33,592 bases of DNA from Oxalobacteraceae bacterium (GCA_021768485.1 JAIZVZ010000041.1:1-33592), one strand, 5' to 3'; numbered from the stretch's first letter, positions 25,787-33,592 are shown. Notes: a model not told the origin generated them from the letters alone. A program made the numbers and translations.

Positions 25787-25827
25787 TGCCGGGTTTGCGA
25801 CAAGCGCGGTTGCAGGCAATGCGACAA
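25787..25827. promoter_or_regulatory. Repeated CGACA half-sites upstream of the CooA-like gene
   Basis: TGCGACAA occurs at 25796-25803 and 25820-25827, a direct repeat with 24-base spacing in the 252-base gap between the regulator and the divergent small gene. With its left flank the first copy gives TGCCG-GGTTTG-CGACA (25787-25802), 8 of 10 specified bases of the recalled CooA site. It could serve autoregulation or the divergent gene. The rest of the gap shows no gene. Confidence 0.35.
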
Positions 25828-25989
25828 TTTTGTTGCTGAGGGCAGTGCGCTCGCGCCTGCTCTTGCTTTCCCGATTTTGCCAGGCGGTCGGCGCACGTGC
25901 TATCGTGGCGCCACGCTGAGCGAAGCTGTGCCAGTTATCTATCAGTTTTTATCAAGTTTTTATCAATCCATAGCGAGCCAAGACGATTC

Positions 25990-26229
25990 ATGACGACTTT
26001 ATTTTCCATGCCGGTGTTCGATGCCACTGTAGTCTACGAAGGAAACGAGCTATTCAAGGGCAAAGGTTCGGCCGAGCAATGGGCACAACGCCTGAGCGCT
26101 GAAATCAAAAGCGAGACCACGGTGCGCAAGATCGGCACCGGCTGGGCCATTTGCGGCACGGTCGACGATGTCGAGTGCCAGTGGGGCATTTACGGACAAC
26201 GCCTGAAGCGCATCGATCAACAACAGTAA
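25990..26229 (+). CDS. Small uncharacterised protein divergent from the CooA-like gene
   Basis: A 79-residue soluble protein with no family I recognise. It is Trp-containing and of mixed charge, with VVYEGNELFKGKGSAEQWAQ in the first half and IGTGWAICGTVDDVECQWGI in the second, suggesting a small compact alpha/beta fold. Two cysteines are present and there is no signal or membrane segment. The ATG at 25990 is preferred. ATG 26008 is an alternative and neither has a good ribosome site. Its position opposite the CooA-like regulator, with operator-like repeats between, makes it a possible member of the same regulon. Confidence 0.6.
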   Translation: MTTLFSMPVFDATVVYEGNELFKGKGSAEQWAQRLSAEIKSETTVRKIGTGWAICGTVDDVECQWGIYGQRLKRIDQQQ

Positions 26230-26243
26230 GGCAACGGGCAGGA

Positions 26244-26275
26244 AATAAGCGGGCAATAAGCGGGCAATAAGCCGA
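26244..26275. repeat. 11-bp tandem repeat AATAAGCGGGC
   Basis: Two perfect copies (26244-26254, 26255-26265) and a partial third (AATAAGCCG from 26266) lie directly after the small gene. The unit shares AATAAG with the arrays at 11562 and 26976. Confidence 0.8.
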
Positions 26276-26365
26276 CCGGATGCATTGCTGCGGCCCCCGC
26301 CATGTGCGTGCAGAGAAAGACCGGGTCATTTTCATTTATGCAAATTCAGGGACCGTGCTTCAATC

Positions 26366-26998
26366 ATGACTGTGCCGCCAGAAGTAAAATTGAAAACATC
26401 GAATGCCTTGCGGTACTGGATCAATTCCCTGCCTATCGCATTATTCCCGTCATTTCTGATCTTTATTTGGTTACGTCCATGTGTATTATTTGATGCGGCG
26501 TGGGCTTTTCCGCGGCTGGTCTTGATTGGGATACTGATATATCTGGTGCCGTTTGCCTACATCCTGATTCGCACCAGGTCGATTGTCGGTCTTGCCCGGC
26601 GCTGCGAGCCGAAATCGCCCAAACCGCTGGCCGTCCTTGCTTTTATCATTTTCGGCGGCGGGCCAACGTGGGGCGCCGCCTTCGCACTGATGACGCAAAT
26701 CGGCATTCGCGCCGTTCCCTCTGCGCCGCTGTCGGTTGATGGGAAAGTGTCCTCTTTATCGCGCAGCAAAAAATTTGGCCTGAAAGTTGATTTTGACACC
26801 TCTTATGGAGTAATTTCAGCCAAATCACCGACAGAGCGCGGTTACCAGCCGGGTCTGGCACAACGCATTCCTATGCCGGAAGATCTGAAAGAGGGGGATG
26901 CAGTGAGGCTCGACGGACTGTCAAATCGGTTTGCCTTTGTATTGTATGAAGTAAAGGCTGGTGAGGTCGGGCGTGAAAATAAGCCGACTGCAAAATAA
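26366..26998 (+). CDS. Uncharacterised membrane protein
   Basis: About 210 residues with no recognised family. Three hydrophobic segments are seen, near residues 22-42 (LPIALFPSFLIFIWL), 47-70 (PRLVLIGILIYLVPFAYILI) and 88-112 (LAVLAFIIFGGGPTWGAAFAL). A soluble C-terminal part of about 95 residues follows, rich in Lys, Ser and Gly. I take the ATG at 26366 (MTVPPEVKLK). The frame is open from 26285, but that part looks non-coding and no strong ribosome site is seen for either. The last codons and the stop lie inside a 16-bp tandem repeat, so the C-terminus may have been reshaped by repeat growth. Codon use is less GC-biased than its neighbours. Confidence 0.6.
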   Translation: MTVPPEVKLKTSNALRYWINSLPIALFPSFLIFIWLRPCVLFDAAWAFPRLVLIGILIYLVPFAYILIRTRSIVGLARRCEPKSPKPLAVLAFIIFGGGPTWGAAFALMTQIGIRAVPSAPLSVDGKVSSLSRSKKFGLKVDFDTSYGVISAKSPTERGYQPGLAQRIPMPEDLKEGDAVRLDGLSNRFAFVLYEVKAGEVGRENKPTAK

Positions 26999-27040
26999 GC
27001 CGACTGCAAAATAAGCCGGCTGGAAAATAAAGGCGGCTGC
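26976..27040. repeat. 16-bp tandem repeat AAAATAAGCCGACTGC overlapping a gene end
   Basis: Copies start at 26976, 26992 (identical), 27008 (two changes) and 27024 (17 bases, more diverged). The first two span the stop codon of the membrane-protein gene. The 27041-27229 stretch that follows shows no gene. Confidence 0.88.
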
Positions 27041-27229
27041 ACGCAGAATTTTCCAGAAAATGTCGCCATGAATATGCTTCGCGGCGGCGTCTTGTCTTCG
27101 CTTCTCCCACCAGCAATTACAGATTGACGAGAAGTCGGCGCTCGCGCAAACCTAATTGCAAGGAAATTGCAAAGACCGCGCCGCAAGCCCGGCGTTTGTT
27201 GCTTTTTGAGACGCTATTGGAACCGGCTC

Positions 27230-27652
27230 TTACTGCAATTTTGACGGTGGCAAATGGAAGATATTGCGGTGGTCACAAACCGTGTCCTGGATTTGCTCGA
27301 TTTCTTCCATCAGCGTGACCAGTCTTTGCAGCCACGGATACTGGCTGTAGCGGCGGCTGGCATTTTGCCTCGACAGCGAGGCAATCAGGTCCGGGCACAG
27401 CACGCGCGGCTTGCTGTTCGGTGAGACGCCGCCATGCGCCAGCGCGCGCGCACCGAGATAGGCGTTGGCGTAGCGGCGCTTGTATTCGAGCTTGTCGGCA
27501 GCCGGCAGGGTGACAAGCGTATCGGTTTGCCTGCACGCCAGTTGATAGGCGTGCCAGTCGCCTTCCAGACAACGCTCCTCGCCCGACTCCATGCCGACGG
27601 CGATGAGGTCGCCGGCCGGATTTTTGACGGTAATGTCCTGGAACGTTTGCAT
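27230..27652 (-). CDS. Uncharacterised 140-residue protein
   Basis: A soluble protein of unknown family. It is supported by a strong ribosome site (GGAGGAT, five bases before the ATG) and a full-length open frame with typical codon use. Features include an N-terminal MQTFQDITVKNPAGDLIAVG strand-rich part, then WHAYQLACRQTDTLVTLPAA and a helical C-terminal half (LQRLVTLMEEIEQIQDTV). No signal peptide, membrane span or metal motif is evident. No function is proposed. Confidence 0.7.
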   Translation of the reverse strand: MQTFQDITVKNPAGDLIAVGMESGEERCLEGDWHAYQLACRQTDTLVTLPAADKLEYKRRYANAYLGARALAHGGVSPNSKPRVLCPDLIASLSRQNASRRYSQYPWLQRLVTLMEEIEQIQDTVCDHRNIFHLPPSKLQ

Positions 27653-27666
27653 ACATCCTCCATAAA

Positions 27667-27696
27667 CGCATGATTGCGCATGATTGCGTATGATCC
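27667..27696. repeat. 10-bp repeat CGCATGATTG before the 140-residue gene
   Basis: Two perfect tandem copies (27667-27676, 27677-27686) and a degenerate third (CGTATGATCC, 27687-27696) lie 15-44 bases upstream of the start codon of the minus-strand gene, in promoter or leader position. Confidence 0.75.
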
Positions 27697-27808
27697 ATCA
27701 ATGAGTTCTTTTCAGATTTTCAGTATAGGCGTCCGAAAAAAAACCGATATAGGATAGACAGCAAATTTTATGTAGGAATTGATGCAGTTCTAGTCGCGCT
27801 GCGCCGCG

Positions 27809-28018
27809 TTAGTGCGCCGCGCTGGCGGTGACGGGATAGCCGGCCTCGTCGATGGCAGCGACAATCTTTTCTAGCGGAATACTGGTGTGCCCGACCTGCA
27901 CCGCCTTGGTCTTCAGATCGACCGTCACCGTGGCTGCCGCATCGAGTGCCTGGACCGCTTTGGTCACGCTGCCGACGCAATGATTACAGCTCATTTCTTC
28001 GACTTGTAGTGTGTACAT
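27809..28018 (-). CDS. copZ: Heavy-metal-associated domain copper chaperone
   Basis: A 69-residue HMA-domain protein that carries Cu(I), likely to the CopA ATPase. The metal site is C11-x2-C14 in EEMSCNHCVGSV. The beta-alpha-beta-beta-alpha-beta pattern and the ending GYPVTASAAH fit the family. CGGAGAAT precedes the ATG. It is the third gene after copA and cueR on the same strand, 74 bases after cueR, so it is probably induced with them. Confidence 0.93.
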   Translation of the reverse strand: MYTLQVEEMSCNHCVGSVTKAVQALDAAATVTVDLKTKAVQVGHTSIPLEKIVAAIDEAGYPVTASAAH

Positions 28019-28092
28019 CGTGTATTCTCCGTTTGAAAAAAAGTGGTGAAAATGGGGGGCTGTTGCCGGCCATGCCTTGGTCGTGGACCGGC

Positions 28093-28512
28093 TCAGCTGT
28101 CATCGGCGCAACAGCCTTCGCCGAGCGGCATTGCCAATTCCTGCAGGATCGGACAGTCGGGTTTGTGATCGCCGTGGCAGGCTTGCGCCAGATGGCTGAG
28201 GCTGTCGCGCATGGTCGTCAGTTCGGCGATGCGCCGCTCGAGCTCCGCCACGTGGCGCAGCGCGATCTGCTTGACATCGGCACTGGCGCGCCCGGCATCG
28301 CGCCACAGCGACATCAGCTCGCGCAACTGCCCGAGCGAAAAGCCGAGTTTGCGGCCGCGGCGGATGAAGTGCAGCGCATGCAGATCGTTGCCGGTATAAC
28401 TGCGGTAGCCGGCCGCGCTGCGCTGGCTCGGTGCAATAAGGTCGATGCTTTCGTAGTAGCGGATCATCTTGGCCGAGATGCCGGTCGCTTGCGCCGCCTG
28501 TCCGATATTCAT
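28093..28512 (-). CDS. cueR: Cu(I)-responsive MerR-family regulator
   Basis: A 139-residue MerR-type activator. The winged helix (residues 1-70) begins [21 protein letters not shown]. The effector end holds C112 and C120 (C-x7-[10 protein letters not shown]) and Ser77. These are the same positions that give E. coli CueR selectivity for monovalent copper, silver and gold. A C-terminal GCC adds two more thiols. It overlaps the copA stop by ATGA, so it is translated from the copA transcript and would amplify its own synthesis. Confidence 0.95.
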   Translation of the reverse strand: MNIGQAAQATGISAKMIRYYESIDLIAPSQRSAAGYRSYTGNDLHALHFIRRGRKLGFSLGQLRELMSLWRDAGRASADVKQIALRHVAELERRIAELTTMRDSLSHLAQACHGDHKPDCPILQELAMPLGEGCCADDS

Positions 28513-30767
28513 GCGTGCTGCTCCTGTGTACTGGTTTGCGCCTGCGGCTTCCAGCGCCGCAGCAACAAGGCATTGCTGATGACCGACACCGAACTCAAGG
28601 CCATGGCGGCACCGGCAATCATCGGATTGAGCATGCCGGACGCGGCCAGCGGAATGCCGATCAAATTGTAGATGAAGGCCCAGAACAGATTCTGGCGAAT
28701 CTTGCTATAGGTGCGGCGCGAGATGTCGATGGCGTCGGCAACGAGGTTCGGATCGCCGCGCATCAGGGTGATGCCTGCGGCGTGCATGGCGACGTCGGTG
28801 CCGGTGGCCATGGCGATGCCGACATCGGCCGCCGCCAGCGCCGGGGCGTCGTTGATGCCGTCGCCGACCATGGCCACATGGCGCCCGCTGTGTCGCAGTT
28901 GCGCCACTTGCGCCGCTTTTTCAGCCGGCAGCACATGGGCGATGACCTGGTCGATTTGCAGCGTCGCGCCGACTGCACTGGCGCTGCCCTGATTGTCGCC
29001 GGTCAGCAGGACCGACCGGATGCCGAGGGCGCGCAGGCGCGCAATGGCCTGGTGCGCGGACGGCTTGATCTGGTCGCCGAAGGCGATCAGGCCCAGCAGC
29101 GTCGGCTGCGGCGTCAGGCTCGCCAGCCACGATACCGTATCGCCTTTCGATTCCTGGGTGGCGGCGCGGCTGGCCAGCGGCGTCAGGTCGACCCCGAGCT
29201 CTTGCATCAGGCGCGTGCTGCCCAGGCGCAGCGCCAGACCGTCGACGTCGGCGCCGATGCCGCGCCCGGGCAGCGCCACCACTTCAGTGGCCGGCCGCAG
29301 CGCCGCCAGTTCGAGCGCCGCCAGCGTGACGACGGCGCGCGCGAGCGGATGTTCGCTGCCGTTTTGCACGCTGGCCGCCAGTTGCAGCAGGCGGCTGCGG
29401 TCGATGCCTTGCGGGACCAGGACGGTCACGCCCGGCTGGCCCAGCGTCAGCGTGCCGGTCTTGTCGAACACCACGGTGCCGCTGCGGTGTACCGTTTCCA
29501 GCGCTTCGGCGTCCTTGATCAGGATGCCGTATCTGGCCGCCACGCCGGTGCCGACCATGATGGCGGCCGGGGTTGCCAGGCCCAGCGCGCAAGGGCAGGC
29601 GATGACCAGCACGGCGACCGCATTGATGATGGCGGTCTCGATATCGGCGCCGGCGTACCACCAGCCAAGCATGGTCGCCAGCGCCAGCAGCAGCACGACC
29701 GGCACGAAGATCGCGCTGACGCGGTCGACCAGGCGCTGGATCGGCGCTTTGGCCGCCTGCGCGTCTTCGACCATGCGGATGATGCGCGCCAGCGTGGTCT
29801 CGGCGCCGATGGCGCCGGTGCGCACCAGCAGCAGGCCGTCGGTGTTGATGGCGCCGCCGGTGACCTTGTCGCCAGCCTGCCTGGCCACCGGCAGGCTCTC
29901 GCCGGTGATCAGCGATTCGTCGACATGGCTCTGGCCTTCGATGATGATGCCGTCGACGGCGATCCGTTCGCCGGGGCGGACCACGACCAGGTCGCCGAGC
30001 GCCACCTGCTCGATCGCGACCTCGAAGTCGGCGCCGTCGCGCCGCACGCGCGCCGTATCGGGGCGCAGCACCTGCAGGGCGCGGATGGCCGAGGCGGTCT
30101 GGCGTTTGGCGCGCGATTCCAGCCATTTGCCGAGCAGGACCAGCGTGATGACCACGGCCGAGGCCTCGAAATACAGGTGGGCCATTTCGCCATGGGTCAG
30201 CAATTGATAGACGCTCAGGCCATAGGCGGCACTGGTGCCGAGCGCCACCAGCAAGTCCATGTTGCCGGCGCCGTCCTTGACGGCGCCCCAGCCGGCACGG
30301 TAAAAACGCGCGCCGAGCCAGAATTGCACGGGCGTTGCCAGTACCAGTTGCAGCCAACCCGGCAGCATGGCGTGCAGGCCGGCCGCCGCCAGCAGCATCG
30401 GCAGCAGCAGCGGCAGCGACAAGACCGCTGCCAGGACCACCGCCAGCGCCTCCTGGTGGTCTTTGTGCCCGGCCTTGGCCGCCGCTTGCGCCGGCGTCAG
30501 CTGCGGCGGCAGGCTGGCGTGGTAGCCTGCCTTGTCGACCGCTTGCAGCAGCGTCTCGACGCGCACGTCCGGCGCGGCATGGATGCGTGCGCTTTCCGTT
30601 GCCAGATTGACTTCGGCGCTGGCCACGCCGCTGACCTTGTTCAAGGTGTTTTCGACGCGCTTGACACAGGAGGCGCAAGTCATGCCTTCGATGGCAATCG
30701 TAAATTCTTGTTCAGACGGCATGTTTTTTGCAGCCGCAGCTGAATGCAAACGCGTTAAGGCAGTCAT
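28509..30767 (-). CDS. copA: Copper-translocating P1B-type ATPase
   Basis: A 752-residue Cu(I) efflux pump of the inner membrane. One N-terminal HMA domain carries C31-x2-C34 (GMTCASC). The membrane core includes the P1B ion motif CPC in [15 protein letters not shown]. The phosphorylation motif DKTGTLT follows, then GDNQGSA and the hinge [18 protein letters not shown]. Length and the single HMA domain are normal. I start at 30767, where GGGGGT lies just upstream. An internal Met at 30722 has no ribosome site. It heads the copA-cueR-copZ operon under the CueR promoter at 30798-30828. Confidence 0.97.
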   Translation of the reverse strand: MTALTRLHSAAAAKNMPSEQEFTIAIEGMTCASCVKRVENTLNKVSGVASAEVNLATESARIHAAPDVRVETLLQAVDKAGYHASLPPQLTPAQAAAKAGHKDHQEALAVVLAAVLSLPLLLPMLLAAAGLHAMLPGWLQLVLATPVQFWLGARFYRAGWGAVKDGAGNMDLLVALGTSAAYGLSVYQLLTHGEMAHLYFEASAVVITLVLLGKWLESRAKRQTASAIRALQVLRPDTARVRRDGADFEVAIEQVALGDLVVVRPGERIAVDGIIIEGQSHVDESLITGESLPVARQAGDKVTGGAINTDGLLLVRTGAIGAETTLARIIRMVEDAQAAKAPIQRLVDRVSAIFVPVVLLLALATMLGWWYAGADIETAIINAVAVLVIACPCALGLATPAAIMVGTGVAARYGILIKDAEALETVHRSGTVVFDKTGTLTLGQPGVTVLVPQGIDRSRLLQLAASVQNGSEHPLARAVVTLAALELAALRPATEVVALPGRGIGADVDGLALRLGSTRLMQELGVDLTPLASRAATQESKGDTVSWLASLTPQPTLLGLIAFGDQIKPSAHQAIARLRALGIRSVLLTGDNQGSASAVGATLQIDQVIAHVLPAEKAAQVAQLRHSGRHVAMVGDGINDAPALAAADVGIAMATGTDVAMHAAGITLMRGDPNLVADAIDISRRTYSKIRQNLFWAFIYNLIGIPLAASGMLNPMIAGAAMALSSVSVISNALLLRRWKPQAQTSTQEQHA

Positions 30768-30797
30768 GGCACCCCCGACAAACGAAACAGAATCTCT

Positions 30798-30828
30798 ATA
30801 TTGAAGTATCCCACGATGGGAAGGTCAA
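30798..30828 (-). promoter_or_regulatory. CueR-type promoter of copA
   Basis: On the minus strand, TTGACC (-35, 30828-30823) is followed by a 19-base spacer and CAATAT (-10, 30803-30798). The spacer contains the dyad TTCCCATCGTGGGATA (30822-30807). An over-long 19-base spacer with a central dyad is the hallmark of MerR-family promoters, and TTGACCTTCCC is the start of the E. coli copA CueR box as I recall it. The predicted transcript begins about 24 bases before the copA start. Confidence 0.85.
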
Positions 30829-30889
30829 GCTCAATTTCAGCGTGATTTCATTGAAATTTCCTCATCTGGCGCGCGCGCTGCCGCCATTT

Positions 30890-30919
30890 CTGACTGTCTG
30901 GGCAATCCTGCGCTAGAAT
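30890..30919 (+). promoter_or_regulatory. Candidate sigma70 promoter of the sensor kinase
   Basis: CTGACT (30890-30895, 4 of 6 to TTGACA) and TAGAAT (30914-30919, 5 of 6 to TATAAT) are 18 bases apart. The predicted start is about 20 bases before the kinase GTG. Confidence 0.45.
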
Positions 30920-30945
30920 TGGACCTGTTTTCATAAAGGATTGCC

Positions 30946-32310
30946 GTGTCGATAAAATCGCGTCCCTTGCCTTTATATAAGACCGTCCTGTTCATCACTT
31001 GCGTGGTGATTTTGGTGGTCAATACGGCCAGCCTGTATCAAAACCTGCGCGCGCTGCGCAGCGCCAATGTCGAGATGGAACAGAGTTGGGACATCAAGAG
31101 CCGTTTGCAATACCTGAATGTCTTGATCAGCGATGCCGAAAGCAGCAGCCGCGGTTATTTTTTATCGAATAACGATATCTATCTGGGCCCGCTGCGTACG
31201 GCCAATTCGCAAATCGACAGCGAGTTTGCGAAGTTGCGCACGGCGCTGGCCGACAGTGCGGGGCAAACCAGAAGCCTGAACCAGCTCTACAGCCTGTTCA
31301 AGGGCAAGCTGGCCACGCTGAACGCGAATGTCGATGTCTACCAGCACGGCGGGATTGCCGACATCCTCAGGATCGCGCGCGCCGATGAGGGCAAGGATTT
31401 GCTCGATGAAATCCGCTTGCAGGTGGTGCTGATGGTGCGTGAGCAGACCGAGGTCGAGCATGCGCGGCGCCAGCGCTTTTATATCGAATATCAATACGCG
31501 GTCATGCTGGGCATCGTCATCAATGCGATGGCCATTTTCGTGTTGCTGATATTTTACCGTTCGATCCGCATGAGTTTTTTCAGCATGGCGGCGGTCGAGG
31601 ATGCGCTGCATGCGGCCAACGACAACCTGGAGGCGACAGTGGCGGCGCGCACCGCCCAGTTGTCGGTCTTGTCGCGCCATCTGGTACATGTGGCGGAAGA
31701 GGAAAAGACCAAGCTGGCGCGCGAACTGCACGACGAACTCGGTGCCAACCTGACGGCGATCAGCATGGATATCGCCAGCGTGTCGGAGAAATTGCAAGAC
31801 CGCGAGCCGCAAGTGACGCGGCAATTGGCGCGCGCCCGCGATACTCTGCTGCAGACGATTAATTTCAAGCGCCACATCGTTGAAAATCTGCGGCCGAGCA
31901 TGCTCGACCATCTGGGCCTGTCGGCATCGCTGCTCAACTACTGCGAAAATTTTGCCAGCATTACCGGTGTTCCGTGCGAGGCGCGCATGCCCGACGACGA
32001 CAGCAATATCGATGCCGCACGGGCAATCGTGGTGTTCCGGATCACGCAAGAGTCGCTCAACAATATCACCAAGTATGCGCAGGCAAGCCGGGTCGTTGTC
32101 ACACTGACGCGGCAAGAGGATGGTTTGCAGCTATGCATTGCCGATGATGGCGTCGGTATTGCTCCTGATGCACTCGAAAAGCCGATGTCGCATGGCTTGC
32201 TGGGCATGCGCGAGCGCACCCTGCTGGTCGGCGGGACTTTCGCGGTGCGCGGCGGCGCCAATGGCCGCGGCACCGTCATCGAAGCCTTTATCCCGCTCGA
32301 TGCCGCTTAG
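30946..32310 (+). CDS. NarL-family sensor histidine kinase with CHASE3-like region
   Basis: A 454-residue inner-membrane sensor kinase. Membrane segment 1 is about residues 11-30. A helical periplasmic CHASE3-like sensor region (about 35-180, with ISDAESSSRGYFLSNN) is followed by membrane segment 2 (about 187-207) and a short coiled linker (LEATVAARTAQLSVLSRHL). The HisKA_3 domain carries phospho-acceptor H262 in ARELHDELGANL. The HATPase region has QESLNNITKYAQAS, ADDGVGI and GLLGMRERTLLVGG. The GTG start has AAAGGA six bases upstream. No LuxR/NarL response regulator is adjacent, so the partner is elsewhere. The signal is unknown. Confidence 0.92.
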   Translation: MSIKSRPLPLYKTVLFITCVVILVVNTASLYQNLRALRSANVEMEQSWDIKSRLQYLNVLISDAESSSRGYFLSNNDIYLGPLRTANSQIDSEFAKLRTALADSAGQTRSLNQLYSLFKGKLATLNANVDVYQHGGIADILRIARADEGKDLLDEIRLQVVLMVREQTEVEHARRQRFYIEYQYAVMLGIVINAMAIFVLLIFYRSIRMSFFSMAAVEDALHAANDNLEATVAARTAQLSVLSRHLVHVAEEEKTKLARELHDELGANLTAISMDIASVSEKLQDREPQVTRQLARARDTLLQTINFKRHIVENLRPSMLDHLGLSASLLNYCENFASITGVPCEARMPDDDSNIDAARAIVVFRITQESLNNITKYAQASRVVVTLTRQEDGLQLCIADDGVGIAPDALEKPMSHGLLGMRERTLLVGGTFAVRGGANGRGTVIEAFIPLDAA

Positions 32311-32354
32311 CAGCGGGCGTCGCCCGGCGCCGTGTCTTGCTGCGGCAAACAGGA

Positions 32355-32374
32355 GCGGCCGGCCCGCCGGCCGC
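32355..32374. terminator. GC hairpin between convergent kinase and catalase genes
   Basis: GCGGCCGG (32355-32362) pairs with CCGGCCGC (32367-32374) around CCCG. It lies between two converging genes and may stop or stabilise both transcripts, although no T-run follows on either strand. Confidence 0.4.
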
Positions 32375-32391
32375 CGCGCCACCGCTGGCAA

Positions 32392-33592
32392 TTATTTTGC
32401 CAGCGCCGCCAGCGCGGCCCGCACGCCGGCGCCGTAGGCGGCATCGGCCAGATCGAAATGCGCCAGCTGGCGCTGCACGATCGTGTCCTCGACCTGACTC
32501 AGGGGCGCCGCCAGATTGGCGCACAGATTGGCTTTTTCCTGCGGTGACAGCAAGCGGAACAGATTGCCGGCCTGGCTGTAATCGTCTTCCCGGCCGCGGC
32601 CGTCGAAGCGGCCGGCATTGCCGCTCAAAGGCAATTCAGGCTCGCCGTGGCCCATGCCGTGCGGGGCGCTGCCCTTGGCCGCCAGCGTCGCATAGTTGGC
32701 CGCAACGTCGCCGTTGTCGGCCGCCATCGCGCCATCGCGCTGGTGGTTGTGGAAAGGGCAGCGCGGGGCATTGACCGGCAAATGCTGGTGGTTGGTGCCG
32801 ACCCGGTACAACTGCGCGTCGTGGTAGGCAAACAGTCGTCCTTGCAGCATCTTGTCGGGAGAGTAGCCCAGGCCCGGCACCACATTGGCCGGCGAGAAGG
32901 CGGCCTGTTCGACTTCGGCGTGATAGTTGCGCGGATTGCGGTTCAGTTCGAACATGCCCACCGGCTGCAGCGGAAAGTCGGCGTGCGGCCAGACCTTGGT
33001 CAGGTCGAACGGATTCCAGCCCGTGCGTTGTTCCCACGCCGCCAGCTCGGCTTCGGTGGCGACCTGGATTTTGACGTCCCATTGCGGAAAATTGCCGCTG
33101 GCGATGGCCTCGAACAGGTCGCGCTGGGCGTAATCGGGATCGCTGCCGGCCAGTCGCCGGGCTTCTTGCGCAGACAGATTCTTGATCCCCTGCCGCGTCA
33201 GGAAATGCCATTTGACATAGACGCGCACGCCATCGGCATTGATCAGGCTGTAAGTATGGCTGCCGAAGCCGTGCATGTGGCGATAGCCGTCGGGCGTGCC
33301 GCGGTCGCTGAACAGCGTGGTTACCTGGTGCAGGCTTTCCGGTGCCTTGCTCCAGAAGTCGAACATCATGGTCGGCGATTTCAGATTGCTGTGCGGGTCG
33401 CGTTTCTGGGTGTGGATAAAGTCGGGAAAGTTGATCGGATCCTTGATGAAAAATACCGGCGTGTTATTGCCGACCAAATCCCAATTGCCGTCCTCGGTAT
33501 AAAAGCGCAGCGCAAAGCCGCGCGGATCGCGTTCGGTATCGGCGCTGCCGCGTTCGCCGCCGACGGTCGAAAAGCGCACCACCATCTCGGTC
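32392..33592 (-). CDS. Catalase, 5' end cut by the window edge
   Basis: The C-terminal 400 residues of a monofunctional haem catalase, which converts hydrogen peroxide to water and oxygen. The frame runs off the right edge. Codons for Thr-Glu precede the first in-window Met, so that Met is internal. Present are VVRFSTVGGERGSADTERD, NTPVFFIKDPINFPDFIH with the distal Asn just before it, HMHGFGSHTYS and the proximal haem-ligand region RLFAYHDAQLYRVGTNH. The distal catalytic His lies outside the window. Total length would be near 480 residues, the small-subunit clade. No regulator is visible here. Confidence 0.95.
   Translation of the reverse strand, partial: TEMVVRFSTVGGERGSADTERDPRGFALRFYTEDGNWDLVGNNTPVFFIKDPINFPDFIHTQKRDPHSNLKSPTMMFDFWSKAPESLHQVTTLFSDRGTPDGYRHMHGFGSHTYSLINADGVRVYVKWHFLTRQGIKNLSAQEARRLAGSDPDYAQRDLFEAIASGNFPQWDVKIQVATEAELAAWEQRTGWNPFDLTKVWPHADFPLQPVGMFELNRNPRNYHAEVEQAAFSPANVVPGLGYSPDKMLQGRLFAYHDAQLYRVGTNHQHLPVNAPRCPFHNHQRDGAMAADNGDVAANYATLAAKGSAPHGMGHGEPELPLSGNAGRFDGRGREDDYSQAGNLFRLLSPQEKANLCANLAAPLSQVEDTIVQRQLAHFDLADAAYGAGVRAALAALAK

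Noticed and set aside
25738-25896. N-terminal extension of the CooA-like regulator
   Set aside because: The 53 extra residues are Arg/Ala/Ser-rich and unlike the family, no ribosome site precedes 25896, and AAGGA sits correctly before 25737.
28515-30743. A 742-codon open frame on the plus strand opposite copA
   Set aside because: It is the antisense shadow of a protein with unmistakable P-type ATPase motifs. Composition is Arg/Gln/Ala/Gly-rich and meaningless.

Overview
The window reads as a GC-rich (roughly 60-65 %) betaproteobacterial chromosome segment, most like Burkholderiales/Oxalobacteraceae (Janthinobacterium, Massilia, Herbaspirillum relatives). This rests on protein similarity recalled from those genera and on the gene order FAD/Fe-S oxidase - HIT - DUF971 - ubiE - Tim44-like - ubiJ - ubiB. 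No rRNA, tRNA, CRISPR array, transposase or phage gene was recognised. Both ends look like contig breaks: the left end is AT-rich and joins the inside of a gene, and the right end cuts a catalase gene.

Layout. (1) 1-8429, + strand: an N-terminally truncated FAD-linked/Fe-S oxidoreductase, a HIT protein, a DUF971 protein, and ubiquinone genes ubiE, ubiJ and ubiB with a secreted or membrane Tim44-like protein between ubiE and ubiJ. (2) 8601-14828, + strand: a FmdB-type zinc-ribbon protein, a DUF502 membrane protein, aspS, nudB, a YbhP-like EEP-fold enzyme next to clsB, and the Hsp15-like S4 protein gene hslR. A 13-bp-period double minisatellite lies between aspS and nudB. (3) 15083-22412, + strand: a fatty-acid beta-oxidation cluster made of a TetR regulator, acyl-CoA dehydrogenase, FadN-type 3-hydroxyacyl-CoA dehydrogenase/enoyl-CoA hydratase, thiolase and a second enoyl-CoA hydratase. 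(4) 22482-24597: a zinc alcohol dehydrogenase divergent from a LysR regulator.

(5) 24650-27652 is the accessory-looking part. A CooA-like Crp/Fnr regulator sits directly upstream of cowN, whose relatives protect nitrogenase from carbon monoxide. A CooA-type operator can be read exactly where a class II activator of cowN would bind. Three uncharacterised genes and short tandem repeats follow. (6) 27809-30767, - strand: the copper operon copA-cueR-copZ behind a well-formed CueR promoter. (7) 30946-32310, +: an orphan NarL-family sensor kinase with a CHASE3-like sensor region. (8) 32392-33592, -: the 3' part of a monofunctional catalase gene.

How the genes work together: region 1 serves respiratory quinone synthesis, region 3 serves fatty-acid breakdown under probable TetR control, region 5 looks like a CO-sensing/CO-protection module, and region 6 is copper efflux. 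The cowN/CooA-like pair and its operator are the most interesting item. The repeat family built on AATAAG(G/C)C at three unrelated intergenic sites is the most unusual DNA-level pattern.
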